The notes under the pieces: generated by a model
What the model was told of the DNA's origin: nothing
Databases searched by the model: none
What the model saw: the letters and a program-made list of their open reading frames with translations, nothing else
Shown here: positions 6,325 to 8,222 of the stretch, in pieces
Numbering within the stretch: the stretch's first letter is position 1
Layout: each line of letters opens with the position of its first letter
Made by a program: the position numbers and the translations under genes
NCBI GenBank assembly: GCA_023145975.1
Contig: JAGLCZ010000691.1
Location: 1-8,222, forward strand
Length of the DNA: 8,222 nt
DNA from: Candidatus Hydrogenedentota bacterium
Lineage (GTDB): Bacteria > Hydrogenedentota > Hydrogenedentia > Hydrogenedentales > CAITNO01
Reading direction: 5' to 3'

Positions 6325-6759
6325 ATCGCTTAGTCGCTCTCCAAGAGAACTCGTATTTTCAATCGCTGCTTCAATTTCTTTAATCGCCCGGGTATCTTTA
6401 TTTTCTTTTGCCGTTTCCATCGCCTGTAATAAATTACTGCGCATCTGCTCCAACTGCATCTGAAACATATCTTTCATTTCATCATGGGTAGGCATACGTT
6501 TTTTTAGTATGGCACGGAAACCCATCATAACCCCTGCAGGATCAAATTTACCGCAATCCACAGGATCGGTATCATTAATACCGTCAACAACAACAATATC
6601 GGCATGTTCACGAAGAAATTCAAGGAGCAAATCTTCTGTCAAGACACCGCTTACTTTTTCTTCTTCGCATTTCTGAAACAACATACTAACAGGCATCAAC
6701 GGATTTACCGCTTGGCGCAACGCCTTCAGGCAAACTTCTTCCACACGTTCTATACTCAT
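6319..6759 (-). CDS. Conserved-looking protein of unknown function, 146 residues
   Basis: I do not recognise this family. It has no signal peptide or membrane segment, so it is probably cytoplasmic. Residues 1-60 form an alternating helix/strand pattern (VEEVCLKALRQAV, then LTEDLLLEFLREHADIVVVDG) that could be a winged-helix-like fold; this is a guess. The last 60 residues are long charged amphipathic helix, from MPTHDEMKDMFQMQLEQMRS to the end, suggesting a coiled coil or oligomerisation. The start chosen is the ATG at 6759-6757 because GGAG (6770-6767) lies seven bases upstream. A longer reading from TTG at 6822 adds 21 residues (including CPITILPFPRRKK) with no better site. It lies 68 bases downstream of the mannosidase gene on the same strand, so co-transcription is plausible. 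Confidence 0.75.
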   Translation of the reverse strand: MSIERVEEVCLKALRQAVNPLMPVSMLFQKCEEEKVSGVLTEDLLLEFLREHADIVVVDGINDTDPVDCGKFDPAGVMMGFRAILKKRMPTHDEMKDMFQMQLEQMRSNLLQAMETAKENKDTRAIKEIEAAIENTSSLGERLSDL

Positions 6760-6770
6760 TTTTTTTCTCC
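6760..6770 (-). promoter_or_regulatory. Ribosome binding site deciding the start of the 146-residue gene
   Basis: On the minus strand CCGGAG is followed by seven A residues and then ATGAG. The GGAG at 6770-6767 with 7-base spacing selects Met at 6759 over the TTG at 6822. Confidence 0.7.
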
Positions 6771-6827
6771 GGGGAAAAGGAAGGATAGTAATGGGACACT
6801 TCTCCTGTGATTCCATTGGCAATCAGG

Positions 6828-8222
6828 TTATTCTTCGAGTAAGTTCACTTCGCTAATGATCCACGCATCCTTGTTGATACGCACGGTTTTTATTTCATGG
6901 GGGCTAAACTGCAAATCAAAGGATTTATCAAAATAAGGCAAATGTAATCGTGTTTCCGACGGGTGCCCGGAAGTTTCATAGCCTCGAATAATAATATCCT
7001 CACTGTCTTCACTGCATTTAATAACACTCAGCAACACGTTTTCGGACTCTGTACCCAGTAATCCTTCCTGCAGTTTCTGGTTGCCCGGATGCGCAGATTC
7101 CAAATGAACAACAGCAGGGGCATTTAGTTCCCAAGCCCGCTTGACCACATGTGCATCACGCCAGTCCCCGTCATGAGGCACTATTGAAAACTTCATCCTA
7201 TGCCAGCCCTGATCCATAATAGGCCAACATGCGTTTTTGTCATATTGCCCATTATCATGATGGGCATAAGCGGGACTACGCAGCAAAGTAATACGCATCA
7301 CGCCGTCCCGTATATCAAAGCCATATTTACAATCATTGAGTATGGCAACCCCATAGGGCCGTCCTTCGATAGTGCCCGTTAAATCAAACCACTGCTGACC
7401 CGGTTCTTCACCCCCATCAGCAGCCCGTTCCTGATATCCATAGGGTGCATCGTATGCAGCAACACCATCTGCTACATTTGTTTCAAAACCAAGTTTTAGA
7501 GTCTCGTACTCCTGCTGCCAATTGACGCGAAGAGAGCAGTCAATATGCGCTAAATCACGATATATCGTATATTCCGTTATCGCCTGTGATTTTCCATATT
7601 CCGATACCACCCGTAACGTTACACAAACTTCCCCTGCTTCAACAATCCGAATATCCGTGGCAGAAAAACGCCCTGCTTCCACACGGTATCCCTCCACACT
7701 ATGTCCCCAGGTATCACTGGAATCTACCATAGCAGAAAGAATATGTCCCCCTTTCAACACTTCAAGGTTAAGAGCAACATCGAATAACCGTGTTATCTGA
7801 CCTGTATGGGAATCAAATTCAATACGCCACCACATATTTTCAATAAAATTGCTCCCGGAATTCAGCGGCAAAGTAAATTTATATTTTTTCTTTTCAGAAC
7901 GGGCATGAAATACACGATAACCCATAGCCGGTAACTGTCCCAAAAAAATACGTCGTTTATGATCTATTCGTTCACCCCGAATTTCCTGGCTGGGAATAAG
8001 TTCCTCATCTGCATTTACAATATGATAGGAGCGGCCAATACAACGCTCCGTTATGGGCGGGGCAATGAGAACCGCATTTACAGGCCACGGCATTGGATTA
8101 AAAGCAATTATTGTATTTCCTGCTGCGGTGGTGTCAATAGTACGTGCAATAGACTGTATCGCTGTATTTGAAATAACATCTGCGCGATGCCGCGCTGCCC
8201 CCAGTTGATCCCGCGAATCCTG
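6828..8222 (-). CDS. Alpha-mannosidase, GH38 family, C-terminal part (5' end outside window)
   Basis: Probable retaining exo-alpha-mannosidase acting on terminal alpha-mannosides of glycans. Only the last 464 residues are here; the frame is open to the window edge, so the apparent Met at 8093 is internal. Counting from the edge, IIAFNPMPW (38-46) marks the entry into the beta-sandwich region. GGHILSAMVDSSDTWGHS follows (DTWGH at 170-174), then GVAILNDCKYGFDI, LLRSPAYAH (313-321) and DQGWHRMKFSIVPH (337-350). These are typical of the GH38 C-terminal domain. The catalytic Asp nucleophile and zinc ligands belong to the N-terminal barrel beyond the edge, so activity cannot be judged. No frameshift is seen. 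The unknown gene at 6319-6759 follows on the same strand. The substrate and localisation cannot be read from this part. Confidence 0.9.
   Translation of the reverse strand, partial: QDSRDQLGAARHRADVISNTAIQSIARTIDTTAAGNTIIAFNPMPWPVNAVLIAPPITERCIGRSYHIVNADEELIPSQEIRGERIDHKRRIFLGQLPAMGYRVFHARSEKKKYKFTLPLNSGSNFIENMWWRIEFDSHTGQITRLFDVALNLEVLKGGHILSAMVDSSDTWGHSVEGYRVEAGRFSATDIRIVEAGEVCVTLRVVSEYGKSQAITEYTIYRDLAHIDCSLRVNWQQEYETLKLGFETNVADGVAAYDAPYGYQERAADGGEEPGQQWFDLTGTIEGRPYGVAILNDCKYGFDIRDGVMRITLLRSPAYAHHDNGQYDKNACWPIMDQGWHRMKFSIVPHDGDWRDAHVVKRAWELNAPAVVHLESAHPGNQKLQEGLLGTESENVLLSVIKCSEDSEDIIIRGYETSGHPSETRLHLPYFDKSFDLQFSPHEIKTVRINKDAWIISEVNLLEE

Noticed and set aside
8093..8093. Methionine at 8093 as the true start of the mannosidase
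   Set aside because: The frame continues open for 43 more codons to the window edge, and this Met lies inside the AFNPMPW motif, so the gene is simply cut by the window.
1..8222. CRISPR array, tRNA, rRNA or riboswitch
   Set aside because: No regularly spaced repeats, cloverleaf or known aptamer pattern was seen on either strand by eye.

Overview
The window reads as bacterial chromosome of moderate GC. No single gene fixes the taxon. An ABC-2 exporter of the GldA/GldF/GldG type with a DUF4340 partner, a GH38 alpha-mannosidase and the tail of a sigma-54 activator suggest a Gram-negative saccharolytic heterotroph, for example Bacteroidota, the PVC group or a related uncultured phylum. That placement is inference only.

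Layout. Positions 42-497 (+) encode a small HUH/Y1 (IS200/IS605 or REP-associated type) transposase. Three GC-rich palindromes follow at 502-594, two of them short stems with the same GTT loop. Positions 600-871 hold no convincing gene, only one hairpin at 812-830. Positions 872-5950 (+) are a tight four-gene operon: ABC ATPase, ABC-2 permease, GldG-like membrane protein, and a membrane-anchored protein built from four DUF4340-like repeats. Each junction overlaps by 1 to 4 bases. Positions 5951-6168 are non-coding apart from a strong palindrome at 6139-6160. Positions 6169-6324 (+) encode the Fis-type helix-turn-helix tail of an NtrC-family activator, without the rest of the gene. Convergent to it on the minus strand are an unknown 146-residue gene (6319-6759) and, upstream of that, the C-terminal 464 residues of a GH38 alpha-mannosidase that runs off the right edge (6828-8222).

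How the genes work together. The ATPase would power the permease. The GldG-like protein places a large domain between N-terminal and C-terminal membrane helices, and the DUF4340 protein adds a second large anchored domain, probably periplasmic. Together they look like one envelope complex whose substrate cannot be read from the sequence. The mannosidase probably degrades mannosides and belongs to a separate transcription unit that includes the unknown gene. The transposase with its palindromes, the dispersed-type palindrome at 6139-6160 and the gene remnant indicate past rearrangement on both sides of the transporter operon.

No clearly new system is proven here. The most useful leads are the fourfold repeat architecture of the DUF4340 protein, the transposase with its adjoining palindromes, the Fis-domain remnant next to a palindrome, and the unrecognised 146-residue gene.
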